Source: JBBQUN01 sp963698395 (GTDB lineage Bacteria > Actinomycetota > Acidimicrobiia > Acidimicrobiales > SZUA-35). Taken from it: a stretch of 64,000 bases of DNA. The notes under the pieces are model-generated. The model saw nothing but the letters and a program-made list of their open reading frames with translations. It did no database searches and was not told the origin of the DNA. The DNA is taken from the NCBI GenBank assembly GCA_963698395.1, contig CAVOQQ010000002.1:248001-312000 (forward strand). Direction: 5' to 3'. Of the stretch, positions 32,715 to 41,134 are shown piece by piece. Within the stretch, counting starts at the first letter, position 1; each line of letters starts with the position of its first letter. The translations under genes and the position numbers were made by a program.

Positions 32715-34055
32715 GTGAACGAACGCAACTGGGATTTCGACCCGACGCCGTCGAGTGCTCCGCCCGTGCGCCAGCGATCGGTCGCGACGACCGCAGCAGG
32801 TTTCGACACCACCGCCGGCGCGCCGCCGGCACCCCCGGCTCCTCCCGACCCCTTCGGCGGCTACGGCGCCGTCCCGCCTGCCGGTGGTGGGCTCTGGAAC
32901 CAGCAGGGCACGGGAACCCCACCGGTCGGCCGTTCCGACGCTGCCGGTCCGGGTTGGAACGGTGTCACGACCGCGGGGTCGACTGCTGGAACGTCGTCGG
33001 GAAGCGTCGGCTCATCCTCTCGTTGGGGCTGGCGAGCGCTGGCGGCGTTCGTTGCCGGGGGCACACTGACCGCAGTCGGCTTCGGTGTCGGGATGAACGC
33101 GAACGACGGTGGTGAAGTCGCCGCCAATGTGGGTTCGACGATCCCGGCGGTCGCTTCTGGTGATGCGATCGTGGTGACACCGCCCGACCTCGACACCGCC
33201 GAACCGGCGGCGTTCGTCGCCACCATCCTCGGCCCCTCCGTCGTGCAGATCAACACCGAGTTGGGTCTCGGCTCCGGGGTCATCTTCGACGACGGCCTGA
33301 TCATGACCAACAACCACGTGATCGCGAACGCCAATCGGCTCAGTGTTCGCCTGAGCGATGGTCGCTCGCTCCCGGCGAGCCTGATCGGCACCGATCCTCG
33401 CACCGATATCGCCGTGCTGTCGGTGGGAACGGGTCACAGCCTGGTGTCCGCCACGCTTGCGCTCGAGGGCGAGCTCGAGGTCGGTCAGTACACCGTCGCC
33501 ATCGGCAGTCCGTTCGATCTGCAGCAGACCGTCACCTCGGGCATCGTGTCGGCCGTCAACCGGCCGGTCTACAACGGTGCCGGTTGGAACGCGATGGTGC
33601 AGACCGATGCCGCCATCAATCCGGGCAACTCCGGCGGTGCCCTGGCCGACCGTGAAGGTCGGGTCATCGGCATCAACACCGCGATCCAGACCGACGGGGT
33701 GAGTTCGACCAACGCCGGCATCGGCTTTGCCATGCCGATCACGACGGCCTACGACATCGCCACTCGGATCATTGCCGGCGACACGCTGGAGCCGGGCTTC
33801 CTTGGGATTGCCGGTGAGTCGCCGGGCGAAGACCTCCTCGGTGTTTCGGTCGCCACGGTGACCCCGGGTGCAGCCGCCGATCTGGCGGGGGTGCAGGTTG
33901 GCGACCGGGTGCTGAGTCTCGACGGAGCACCCGTTGCCAGCTTCGAGGAACTGGCCGGGCTCATCCAGACCGGGTTCCCCGGTGACGAGGTGGAACTCGA
34001 GATCGTCCGCGGCAGTGAGACGTTGCAGATCACGGTGGTCCTCGGAGAGAAATGA
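32715..34055 (+). CDS. HtrA/DegP-like membrane-anchored serine protease
   Basis: 446 residues. Cytoplasmic Pro/Gly/Ser-rich tail, one transmembrane helix (RALAAFVAGGTLTAVGFGVG), then a trypsin-like domain with the triad His in MTNNHVIANA, Asp in DPRTDIAVLS and Ser in NPGNSGGALAD, and a C-terminal PDZ domain (VATVTPGAAADLAGVQVGDRVLSLDG). GTG 32715 was chosen because aaggag (32703-32708) lies six bases upstream; the ATG at 32700 overlaps that ribosome site. Degrades or refolds misfolded envelope proteins, and follows a two-component system as in many Actinobacteria. Confidence 0.92.
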   Translation: MNERNWDFDPTPSSAPPVRQRSVATTAAGFDTTAGAPPAPPAPPDPFGGYGAVPPAGGGLWNQQGTGTPPVGRSDAAGPGWNGVTTAGSTAGTSSGSVGSSSRWGWRALAAFVAGGTLTAVGFGVGMNANDGGEVAANVGSTIPAVASGDAIVVTPPDLDTAEPAAFVATILGPSVVQINTELGLGSGVIFDDGLIMTNNHVIANANRLSVRLSDGRSLPASLIGTDPRTDIAVLSVGTGHSLVSATLALEGELEVGQYTVAIGSPFDLQQTVTSGIVSAVNRPVYNGAGWNAMVQTDAAINPGNSGGALADREGRVIGINTAIQTDGVSSTNAGIGFAMPITTAYDIATRIIAGDTLEPGFLGIAGESPGEDLLGVSVATVTPGAAADLAGVQVGDRVLSLDGAPVASFEELAGLIQTGFPGDEVELEIVRGSETLQITVVLGEK

Positions 34056-34143
34056 GGCGACCCGCCTGGTCGTCACCGTCGGAGTGAGCGGTTCGGCGCC
34101 CGGCGGTGACCGCTCTCCACCGTGACCGTTAGAGTCGTTGCTC

Positions 34144-35331
34144 GTGACGACAACCGTATGGATCATTCTCATCGCCGCTGTGGCCCTGGGGCTTCTCGCC
34201 CTGCTGGCCACCCGGTTCCGTTCCGGAGGTCGCAACGAGCTCCCCGACAGTACCAGTGGGCTCGGCGCGACCGCATCGAGCGTTGCGCTCGAAGAGCGTG
34301 AGGACGATGCGGGTGATCTGCTCGAGCGGGCCGACCGAGACGATGTCGAGGTCGTCGACACCGACACCGACGTCACGATCGACGAACTCGAAGAGGCACT
34401 GGCCGACGAGAAGTTGGTCGAGGAGCCACTCGTCAAGCCGTCGTTCTTCGACCGGCTCGGCAAGGCCCGCACTGCCCTCAGTGGCTACCTCGGCGGTCTC
34501 GTCGGTCTGGGCAAGGTCGGCGACGAAGACTGGGAAGATCTCGAAGAGGCGCTGATCCGGGCCGACGTCGGCGTCGGCGTCACCATGAAGTTGATCGCCG
34601 AGGTCCAGGAGAAGGCCAAGGCGCTGGGCGTCGACGACGGCGAGGCCATTCTCGGGTTGCTCAAGGAGGAGATGCGGGCCGAGATCGCCGACCAAGACCG
34701 CTCGCTGACCATCGACGACGACAAGACCAACGTCTGGTTGTTCGTCGGTGTCAACGGCGTCGGCAAGACGACCACGATCGGCAAGCTGGGGCGTCGACTG
34801 GCCGACGAGGGCAACACCGTCTTGATGGCAGCGGGCGACACCTTCCGCGCCGCCGCCGCCGAACAGCTCACCATGTGGGCCGAGCGTTCGGGCGCGGAAA
34901 TCGTTCGTGGCAACGAGGGTGGCGACCCGTCGTCGGTGATCTTCGATGGCATCAAGGCGGCGGAGGCTCGCGGCTGCAACATCGTGCTCGCCGACACCGC
35001 TGGACGCCTCCAGAACAAGACCAACCTGATGGAGGAGCTGTCGAAGGTGCGCCGAGTGGCAGCCAAGGAGCCGGGCCACGTTTCGGAGGTCCTGCTCGTG
35101 ATCGACGCCACCACCGGTCAGAACGGCATGACCCAGGCGAAGGTGTTCGCCGATGCCGTCGACGTCACCGGCGTGGTGCTCACCAAGCTCGACGGTTCGG
35201 CGAAGGGTGGCATCGTGTTCGCCATCGAGAGCGAACTCGGCATTCCGGTCAAGCTCGTCGGTCTCGGCGAAGGCGTCGGCGATCTGGTCGACTTCGACCC
35301 CGACGCCTTCATCGACGCCCTCTTTGAATAG
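34144..35331 (+). CDS. ftsY: Signal recognition particle receptor FtsY
   Basis: 395 residues. An N-terminal transmembrane helix (TVWIILIAAVALGLLALLA) and acidic A-domain precede the NG domain: G1 FVGVNGVGKTTTIGKL, DTFRAAAAEQL, G3 VLADTAGRLQ and G4 VVLTKLDGSAKGG. GTPase receptor at the membrane for SRP-bound ribosomes. The start is GTG 34144 (TTG 34138 is also in frame). ffh follows 12 bp downstream, making an SRP operon. The membrane-helix N-terminus is typical of actinobacterial FtsY. Confidence 0.96.
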   Translation: MTTTVWIILIAAVALGLLALLATRFRSGGRNELPDSTSGLGATASSVALEEREDDAGDLLERADRDDVEVVDTDTDVTIDELEEALADEKLVEEPLVKPSFFDRLGKARTALSGYLGGLVGLGKVGDEDWEDLEEALIRADVGVGVTMKLIAEVQEKAKALGVDDGEAILGLLKEEMRAEIADQDRSLTIDDDKTNVWLFVGVNGVGKTTTIGKLGRRLADEGNTVLMAAGDTFRAAAAEQLTMWAERSGAEIVRGNEGGDPSSVIFDGIKAAEARGCNIVLADTAGRLQNKTNLMEELSKVRRVAAKEPGHVSEVLLVIDATTGQNGMTQAKVFADAVDVTGVVLTKLDGSAKGGIVFAIESELGIPVKLVGLGEGVGDLVDFDPDAFIDALFE

Positions 35332-35343
35332 GCTGGGGGCCTC

Positions 35344-36834
35344 ATGTTCCAGAATCTGACCGACAAATTCGAAGGCGTCTTCTCGAAGCTCTCCAAGAAG
35401 GGGATTCTCTCCGAGGCCGATGTCGACGAGGCCCTGAAAGAGATCCGGATCGCCCTCCTCGAGGCCGATGTCAACACCGCGGTCGTGCGCAGCCTCCGCA
35501 ACCGGATCAAGGAACGTGCCGTTGGTGAAGAGGTCCACAAGGCCCTGAACCCCGCCAATCAGGTCGTCAAGATCGTCAACGAGGAGCTGACCGCCAGCCT
35601 TGGTGGCGAGACGTTCAACCTGCGCTACAACGCCAAGCCGCCAACCGTCATCATGATGGCCGGGCTCCAGGGCTCGGGCAAGACCACCTCGTCGGGCAAG
35701 CTCGCCAAGTGGATCAAGGCCCAGGGCCGCAATCCACTGCTCGTCGGTGCCGACCTCCAACGACCCGCCGCCGTCGAGCAGCTGCGCACCCTCGGGCGCC
35801 AGGTCGACGTGCCGGTCTTCTCCGAGCCGTCCGACCCGGTCACGGTCGCTCGCAACGCCATCGCCGAGGCCAAGCGCCTCGGACGAGACGTCGTGATCGT
35901 CGACACCGCCGGTCGTCTCGCCATCGACGAGGCGCTGATGGAGGAGGTCCGCCAGATCTCCGACGCCGTGTCACCCGACTACACGTTCCTCGTCGTCGAT
36001 GCCATGACCGGTCAAGACGCCGTCAGCGTGGCCGAGGCCTTCCACGAGAAGCTCGAGCTCGACGGTGTCATCCTGACGAAGCTCGACGGTGACGCCCGCG
36101 GTGGTGCGGCACTGTCGGTGAAAGAAGTCGTCGGCCGTCCGATCGCGTTCGCGGCCACCGGCGAGAAGCTCGACGAGTTCGAGCTCTTCCACCCCGACCG
36201 CATGGCCAGCCGCATCCTCGGGATGGGCGATGTGCTCACGCTCATCGAGAAGGCCGAGCAGACCTACGAAAAGGAAGAAGCCGAGAAGGCAGCCGAGTCC
36301 CTCATGGACGGCACCTTCACCCTCGACGACTTCCTCGAGCAGATGCAGCAGCTCAAGAAGATGGGTCCCCTCGGCGGTCTCGTCAAGATGCTGCCAGGAC
36401 TTCCAAAGGAGATGCGAGACGTCGACGTCGACGACCGCGAGCTCGCTCGGGTCGAGGCGATCATCAAGTCGATGACCAAGGAGGAACGGGCGAATCCCGA
36501 TGCCATCGATGCCTCTCGCCGCAGCCGCATCGCCAATGGCTCGGGCACCAACCCCAATCAGGTCGCGATGCTGGTCAAGCAGTTCTCCGAGATGCAGAAG
36601 ATGATGAAGCGCATGGGCGGGTTCGGCACCAAGAAGGCTTCGAAGAAGAACCGCAAGAAGCAGAAGGGCGCAAAGGGCGGCGGTCGAGTGACCGCCAAGC
36701 AGACCGCTCGAATTTCGCAGCCCGGCACGAAGCAGACCAAGGCTCCGTTGATGCTTCCGGGGCTCGACCGCCTCGACAACGCCGACTTCGAGCAGCTCGC
36801 CACCGAACTCGACGAGCTCGGCAAGAAGTCCTGA
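35344..36834 (+). CDS. ffh: Signal recognition particle protein Ffh (SRP54)
   Basis: 496 residues: N domain, G domain with GLQGSGKTTSSGKLA, DLQRPAAVEQLR, IVDTAGRLAID and ILTKLDGDARGGAAL, then the Met-rich M domain (FLEQMQQLKKMGPLGGLVKML ... MQKMMKRMGGFG) that binds signal peptides and 4.5S RNA. A basic Lys/Ala/Gly-rich C-terminal tail is slightly longer than in E. coli. Acts with FtsY next door. A 210-bp gap without a gene follows before rpsP. Confidence 0.97.
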   Translation: MFQNLTDKFEGVFSKLSKKGILSEADVDEALKEIRIALLEADVNTAVVRSLRNRIKERAVGEEVHKALNPANQVVKIVNEELTASLGGETFNLRYNAKPPTVIMMAGLQGSGKTTSSGKLAKWIKAQGRNPLLVGADLQRPAAVEQLRTLGRQVDVPVFSEPSDPVTVARNAIAEAKRLGRDVVIVDTAGRLAIDEALMEEVRQISDAVSPDYTFLVVDAMTGQDAVSVAEAFHEKLELDGVILTKLDGDARGGAALSVKEVVGRPIAFAATGEKLDEFELFHPDRMASRILGMGDVLTLIEKAEQTYEKEEAEKAAESLMDGTFTLDDFLEQMQQLKKMGPLGGLVKMLPGLPKEMRDVDVDDRELARVEAIIKSMTKEERANPDAIDASRRSRIANGSGTNPNQVAMLVKQFSEMQKMMKRMGGFGTKKASKKNRKKQKGAKGGGRVTAKQTARISQPGTKQTKAPLMLPGLDRLDNADFEQLATELDELGKKS

Positions 36835-37044
36835 CCATCGTCGCCTGGCCGGCGGGCATGATCGCTCGTCGACCCACCTCGACCGACGTCACCGGCATCC
36901 AGAGTGGATGCAATCACCGGCGACGGTAGGCTCATCCGTCGTTTGTCTGTTCGCTCCATCTGCGACGATCCCGCTCATACGACCGTGGTCCTCACACCGA
37001 GGGCAGACATCACCAGCCAGTCCTATCACTGAAGAGAGAATCCT

Positions 37045-37389
37045 GTGGCCGTTCGACTCCGTCTCATGCGAATGGGTAAGAAGAAGCAGCCGACCTACCG
37101 TGTGGTCGCTGCCGATGCCCGTTCGCCCCGCGACGGTCGGTTCATCGAGATCGTTGGCACCTACAACCCTCGTACCGAGCCCTCCGAGATCACCATCGAC
37201 AAGGCCAAGGCCGTGCACTGGCTCGCCGTCGGTGCCCAGCCGACCGAGCGAGTCCAGAAGCTGCTCGAGGTCTCGGGCGCCTGGGAAGCCTGGAAGGACG
37301 GCAAGACGCCCGCCGAGCTGGCCGAGGCCGCTGCCGCCGAGAAGGCCGCCGCTGCTGCTGCCGCCGAAACCACAGCGGTCGAAGCGTGA
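37045..37389 (+). CDS. rpsP: 30S ribosomal protein S16
   Basis: 114 residues beginning AVRLRLMRMGKKKQPTYRVV, followed by RDGRFIEIVGTYNP. An Ala/Glu-rich C-terminal extension (~30 residues) is common in Actinobacteria. Start is GTG 37045 with agagagaa upstream. First gene of the S16-KhpA-RimM-TrmD-L19 operon. The 210 bp before it carry no gene and probably the promoter. Confidence 0.96.
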   Translation: MAVRLRLMRMGKKKQPTYRVVAADARSPRDGRFIEIVGTYNPRTEPSEITIDKAKAVHWLAVGAQPTERVQKLLEVSGAWEAWKDGKTPAELAEAAAAEKAAAAAAAETTAVEA

Positions 37390-37643
37390 GCGACACACTT
37401 GCCCCCACTGCCGAGGCGGTGCTGTTGCACCTCTGCCGGTCGGTCGTCAGTACCCCTGACGACGTCTCGGTCGAGGCCTCCAGTGTCGACGAGGCCCGCA
37501 TCCGCTTCGACGTCACCGTCAACAAAGACGACATGGGTCGCGTGATCGGTCGCCGCGGCCGAGTGGCCTCGGCCATTCGCACGGTCGTCGGCGCCGCCGG
37601 CGCCAAGGACGGCGTCACCACCGAGGTCGAGTTCGTCGAGTGA
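37386..37643 (+). CDS. khpA: KH-domain RNA-binding protein KhpA
   Basis: 85 residues with a single KH domain; the GxxG loop is MGRVIGRRGRVASAIR. Overlaps rpsP and rimM by 4 bp each, the standard location for this small RNA chaperone (YlqC/KhpA), which pairs with KhpB/Jag in other bacteria. Confidence 0.92.
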   Translation: MSDTLAPTAEAVLLHLCRSVVSTPDDVSVEASSVDEARIRFDVTVNKDDMGRVIGRRGRVASAIRTVVGAAGAKDGVTTEVEFVE

Positions 37644-38116
37644 CCAAGCGGCTCGAAGTGGGCCGTGTTGCGAAGTCGCACGGACTTCGTGGCGATGTCC
37701 TCATCAAGTTCACCACCGACCGCCTGGCCGAGCGCACGGCGGTCGGTTCGCGTCTCGGCATCGGTGAGCGTGACTATGTCGTTGCCAGTGCCAAGCCCTA
37801 CCAGAAGCAATGGCTCGTCCACCTCGAAGATGTCGACGGTCGTGAACAGGCCGATCTGTTGCGGGGCAAGCTCATCGTCGCCGACCCTCTCGATGACGAC
37901 GATGCGCTGTTCGTCCATGAATTGATCGGGCAGCGCCTGGTCGATCAGCACGGCACCGACCACGGCGAGGTCGTCTCCGTCGTCGCCAATCCGGCCAGTG
38001 ATCTGCTCGAACTGGCCGATGGGCGCCTCGTCCCCATGGTGTTCGTGCAGGAAGCCGACGGCGACGTGATCTCCGTCGATGTGCCCGCCGGGCTTCTCGA
38101 CGACGCCGACGACTGA
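37640..38116 (+). CDS. rimM: Ribosome maturation factor RimM
   Basis: 158 residues. N-terminal LEVGRVAKSHGLRGDVLIKF and C-terminal PRC-barrel segment ALFVHELIGQRLVDQHGTDHGEVVSV, ending in FVQEADGDVISVDVPAGLL, as in RimM. Assists 30S head assembly via S19. GTG start overlaps khpA by 4 bp. Confidence 0.95.
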   Translation: MTKRLEVGRVAKSHGLRGDVLIKFTTDRLAERTAVGSRLGIGERDYVVASAKPYQKQWLVHLEDVDGREQADLLRGKLIVADPLDDDDALFVHELIGQRLVDQHGTDHGEVVSVVANPASDLLELADGRLVPMVFVQEADGDVISVDVPAGLLDDADD

Positions 38117-38126
38117 CCCCGGCACC

Positions 38127-38849
38127 GTGCGGATCGACATCATCACGATCTTCCCCGAGGTCATCGACGTCTACGCCGCCACCAGCATTCTCGGTCGGGC
38201 CCAAGAGGCCGGGCACCTCGACGTGCGGGTGCACGACCTGCGAGACGCCACCGACGACCCCCACCGCTCGGTCGATGATTCCCCGTTCGGGGGTGGCGCG
38301 GGCATGGTGCTCAAACCCGACCCGATCTTCCGAACCGTGGAAGCTGCCGAGACGCCGAGGCCGATCCTGTATCTCTCGCCGACCGGGCGGACGCTCGATC
38401 AGGCCTACGCCCGCGAACTGTCACTGCTGGAGGGGTTCACGTTGCTCTGCGGTCGCTACGAGGGGATCGACGAGCGGGTGCGAACCCACCTTGTCGACGG
38501 CGAAGTCTCCATCGGCGACTACGTGCTCGCCGGCGGTGAGTTGGGCGCGCTGGTCGTGCTCGAGTCGGTGGCTCGCTTGCTGCCGGGTGTGCTCGGCAAC
38601 GAGTCGTCGGCCGGCGACGAGTCGTTCAGCAACGGCCTGCTCGAGTATCCCCACTACACCAGGCCGGCGGACTACCGGGGACTCGAGGTGCCGGCGGTGC
38701 TGCGATCAGGGAATCATGCGCTGATCGAGCGTTGGCGACGCGCCCAGTCGCTCCGTCGTACGATCGAGTGTCGCCCGGATCTGATCGAGGCGCGCGGCGG
38801 ACTCGATGCCGCTGATCGCAAGCTGCTGGCCGAATTCGACCTGAGCTGA
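38127..38849 (+). CDS. trmD: tRNA (guanine(37)-N1)-methyltransferase
   Basis: 240 residues from GTG 38127 (MRIDIITIFPEV). SPOUT-class trefoil-knot enzyme: DDSPFGGGAGMVLKPDP, ILYLSPTGRTLDQAYA, LCGRYEGIDERV and IGDYVLAGGELGALVVLE form the SAM/tRNA site. Modifies G37 to prevent frameshifting. Lies 11 bp after rimM. Next is rplS after 138 bp. Confidence 0.97.
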   Translation: MRIDIITIFPEVIDVYAATSILGRAQEAGHLDVRVHDLRDATDDPHRSVDDSPFGGGAGMVLKPDPIFRTVEAAETPRPILYLSPTGRTLDQAYARELSLLEGFTLLCGRYEGIDERVRTHLVDGEVSIGDYVLAGGELGALVVLESVARLLPGVLGNESSAGDESFSNGLLEYPHYTRPADYRGLEVPAVLRSGNHALIERWRRAQSLRRTIECRPDLIEARGGLDAADRKLLAEFDLS

Positions 38850-38987
38850 CGGTCGTGGCCGACACGAGCGGCTCGTGGCAAGAGGAATTGGACGCCAGAT
38901 CCCATATCCTCATGTGCTGCGCCATTCCGGCCTTCGATCGCCGCCAGCCTCCATTGCTTCGAGGCTGCTTCGCCACCAGGAAGTGTC

Positions 38988-39335
38988 ATGAACCTGACTG
39001 ACATCGTTGAACAATCACAGCTGCGTGACGACGTCCCCAGTTTCGATCCTGGCGACACCGTCAAGGTGCACGTGAAGGTGGTCGAGGGAACCCGTGAGCG
39101 TGTCCAGATCTTCCAGGGTGTGGTCATCGGTCGCCAGGGCGCCGGCTCCCGCGAGACCTTCAAGGTCCGCAAGCTGAGCTTCGGCGTCGGCGTCGAGCGC
39201 ACCTTCCCCGTTCACTCACCGATCATCGAGAAGATCGAAGTGGTCACTCGCGGCGATGTCCGCCGAGCCAAGCTCTACTACTTGCGCGATCGCGTCGGCA
39301 AGGCTGCCAAGGTCAAAGAGAAGCGTTTCAACTGA
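38988..39335 (+). CDS. rplS: 50S ribosomal protein L19
   Basis: 115 residues. FDPGDTVKVHVKVVEGTRERVQ and FQGVVIGRQGAGSRETFKVRKLSFGVGVER are hallmark L19 sequences. ATG 38988 with aggaagtgtc upstream. In many Actinobacteria lepB and rnhB follow; here they are absent and DUF2469 comes next. Confidence 0.97.
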   Translation: MNLTDIVEQSQLRDDVPSFDPGDTVKVHVKVVEGTRERVQIFQGVVIGRQGAGSRETFKVRKLSFGVGVERTFPVHSPIIEKIEVVTRGDVRRAKLYYLRDRVGKAAKVKEKRFN

Positions 39336-39362
39336 GCGTGACGCTCGACCGAGCATGAACCC

Positions 39363-39650
39363 GTGAGCACCGACGATCTCGAGCGCTACGAGGCAGAGAT
39401 CGAGCTGGGGCTCTACAAGGAGTACCGAGACGTCATCAAGATGTTTCGCTTCGTGGTCGAGTCAGACCGCCGTTTCTACCTCGCCAACGAGGTCGTGCGG
39501 ACGTCCGCACCAGGCGCTGCCTTCGTGGAATACGAGCTGACCGACGCATGGGTATGGGACATGTACCGACAATCGCGCTTCCTGCAGCGGGTCACCGTTG
39601 CCAGTTCTCGTGGCATTGCCGTCGAGGAACTGCCGGCTTCGGAACTCTGA
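39363..39650 (+). CDS. DUF2469-family protein
   Basis: 95 residues: DDLERYEAEIELGLYKEYRDV, FRFVVESDRRFYLAN and VWDMYRQSRFLQRV match the actinobacterial DUF2469 family (Rv2901c type), always found between L19/RNase HII and YraN genes. Soluble; function unknown. GTG start at 39363. Confidence 0.9.
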   Translation: MSTDDLERYEAEIELGLYKEYRDVIKMFRFVVESDRRFYLANEVVRTSAPGAAFVEYELTDAWVWDMYRQSRFLQRVTVASSRGIAVEELPASEL

Positions 39651-39672
39651 TTCGGCTCGTGCCGGTGGCGTC

Positions 39673-40053
39673 GTGACCGCCGGCGGAGCCAAGAACAAGC
39701 TCGCACGATTCGGTGAGGAGCGGGCAGCCGACTGGTACCGCCAGCATGGGTTCGAGGTGCTGGAGCAGAACTGGTTCTGCCCGCCGATCTACGGTCGTGG
39801 CGAACTGGATCTGATCCTTCGACGAGACGCGCTCGTCGTCGTGAGCGAGGTCAAGACCCGCAGCTCGAAGCGCTATGGCAGCGGTTACGAAGCGGTCGGG
39901 CGGTCCAAACAACAGCAGATCCGCAAGCTGGCCACCATCTGGCTCCACGAGGTGGCGCGTCGCGACCGATCCTTTGGCTATGTCGAGCTGCGTTTCGATG
40001 TCGCCGACGTCGATGCTCGCGGTCACCTTGTGGTGTACGAGCAGGCCTTCTGA
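39673..40053 (+). CDS. yraN: YraN/UPF0102-family putative endonuclease
   Basis: 126 residues. Restriction-endonuclease-like fold: GEERAADWYRQHGFEVLEQNW, then the PD-(D/E)xK motif GELDLILRRDALVVVSEVKTRSS. GTG 39673 is the only start near the expected N-terminus. UPF0102 members are presumed nucleases linked to DNA recombination/uptake genes. Ends the L19-side operon; next genes are on the opposite strand. Confidence 0.88.
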   Translation: MTAGGAKNKLARFGEERAADWYRQHGFEVLEQNWFCPPIYGRGELDLILRRDALVVVSEVKTRSSKRYGSGYEAVGRSKQQQIRKLATIWLHEVARRDRSFGYVELRFDVADVDARGHLVVYEQAF

Positions 40054-40212
40054 TTCAGAAGTGCCGACCCCGTCGCGCGATGGGACACTGATCAGTCGGT
40101 CGTCGCGTCCGACACTTCGTGGGCTGAGGTAGTGGCGGGGGAAGCTCGCCTTCGCGGAGGCGCACCGCCGTCCCTCGCCGCTACCGATGCACCAACGGGG
40201 ACGGCCGACGGC

Positions 40213-40581
40213 TCAAGCGAAGAGCGCAGGAACCCGATCCCGTGGGCGGCCGATGATGGCGGTCGTCGGCGTCTCGATCACGGGGCGCTGGAGCAGCTTG
40301 GCGTGCTTCAGGAGCAGATCGATGACGACCTCGGGATCGACGAGGGTGTCGGGGTCGAAACCGTCGCGACCCACCACGGTGTCTTTGAAGAACTTGTCGC
40401 GACGCACGAGATCGCCCGGGGGATCCTCGAGCTTGGCGATCACCCGTTCGAGCGTGGCTCGGTCAGGTTTGACCTTCAGGTAGAGCACGATCTCGTGATC
40501 GACACCCTCGTTCTGCAGCACTTCCAGTGCTGCGGTCGAGGTGCTTCAATGCGGGTTGTGGAACAAGATGACGTCGGCCAT
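40213..40581 (-). CDS. ArsC/Spx-family thioredoxin-fold protein, candidate selenoprotein (in-frame TGA at the catalytic Cys)
   Basis: Translated through one TGA this gives 122 residues: MADVILFHNPH-U-STSTAALEVLQNEG and onward. In ArsC-family proteins the HNPxC motif holds the catalytic cysteine; here that codon (40546-40548, codon 12) is TGA. The rest of the protein is in frame and family-like, including LYLKVKPDRATLERVIAKL and LLQRPVIETPTTAIIGRP (the RPI...GRP region). The ATG at 40581 has agggtg just upstream. Right after the TGA sits a perfect 8-bp hairpin with GGA loop, fitting a bacterial SECIS. The simplest reading is selenocysteine insertion. Alternatives are a nonsense mutation or a sequence error; those would not explain the hairpin. 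Selenocysteine-decoding genes (selA/B/C/D) are not in this window. Role would be a thiol/selenol reductase of unknown substrate, with arsenate only one option. Confidence 0.75.
40515..40533 (-). promoter_or_regulatory. Candidate bacterial SECIS hairpin
   Basis: On the minus strand the arms gcagcact and agtgctgc pair perfectly around loop gga. The loop starts 20 bases after the TGA codon and begins with G, matching general bacterial SECIS rules (small apical loop, early guanosine, 16-37 nt spacing). Folding within coding sequence is expected for bacterial SECIS. Confidence 0.65.
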
Positions 40582-40603
40582 CTGGTCACCCTACCCGGCT
40601 CCC

Positions 40604-40957
40604 TCAGTCCCTCGGTCGGTTGACCCAGCACCCTCGATGCCAGTGGCGGCGTAGATCGGGATCATCGGGGGGCACCACGACCAGGTGTCCGAGTCCTTCG
40701 GGAATGATGCGGTTGCAGCCAGGACAGAGATAGGTCTTGACCGCGTCGTAGGGCTGGATGAACCGAACTTCGGCGCCGGGCACATCGGAGGGATCCGCTC
40801 GCCGAGCGGGGCGAGGCTTGCTGCCCGAGGAGCGTCGCCGCTTCTTGGCAGCCGATCCCTTGCGTTTGGCGTTGGCGGGCTTCGGGCGGTGCCGTTTCTT
40901 CTTGGCGTTGGGCCCCTTGCTCTCTCCCGGGTCTCGTGACGACGACGGCCGAGACAT
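40604..40957 (-). CDS. Zinc-knuckle protein with basic N-terminus
   Basis: 117 residues. The N-terminal half is Lys/Arg/Ser-rich and likely disordered. The C-terminal half has a metal-binding pattern (KTYLCPGCNRIIPEG ... RRHWHRGCW), similar to a small actinobacterial family often annotated ATP/GTP-binding without evidence. Its ATG (40957) overlaps the stop of the 36-residue ORF upstream and its stop is 22 bp before the ArsC-like start, so the three form an operon. Function unknown. Confidence 0.75.
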   Translation of the reverse strand: MSRPSSSRDPGESKGPNAKKKRHRPKPANAKRKGSAAKKRRRSSGSKPRPARRADPSDVPGAEVRFIQPYDAVKTYLCPGCNRIIPEGLGHLVVVPPDDPDLRRHWHRGCWVNRPRD

Positions 40958-41067
40958 CAGGCAAACAGCGCCCAGGTCAACAAGGCGATGACGGCAACGA
41001 CACTGGCGGCGACGAAGAAGTAGTCGAAGCTCGTGCGTTTGTGTTGACGCCTCGGATCGAATCCCAC
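40957..41067 (-). CDS. 36-residue single-span membrane protein
   Basis: Starts GTG 41067 (MGFDPRRQHKRTSFDYFF), then one transmembrane helix (VAASVVAVIALLTWALFA) running to the C-terminus. Its TGA shares one base with the ATG of the next gene (TGATG), a sign of coupling. Basic residues before the helix favour a cytoplasmic N-terminus. The conserved-looking coupling and charge pattern suggest a real small gene. Confidence 0.6.
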   Translation of the reverse strand: MGFDPRRQHKRTSFDYFFVAASVVAVIALLTWALFA

Positions 41068-41134
41068 GCGCCCATTATGGGTGCTGTTCGCCACATTCAG
41101 TGTGGTTCGGCTCAGCGGCTGACATCATCAGGTG

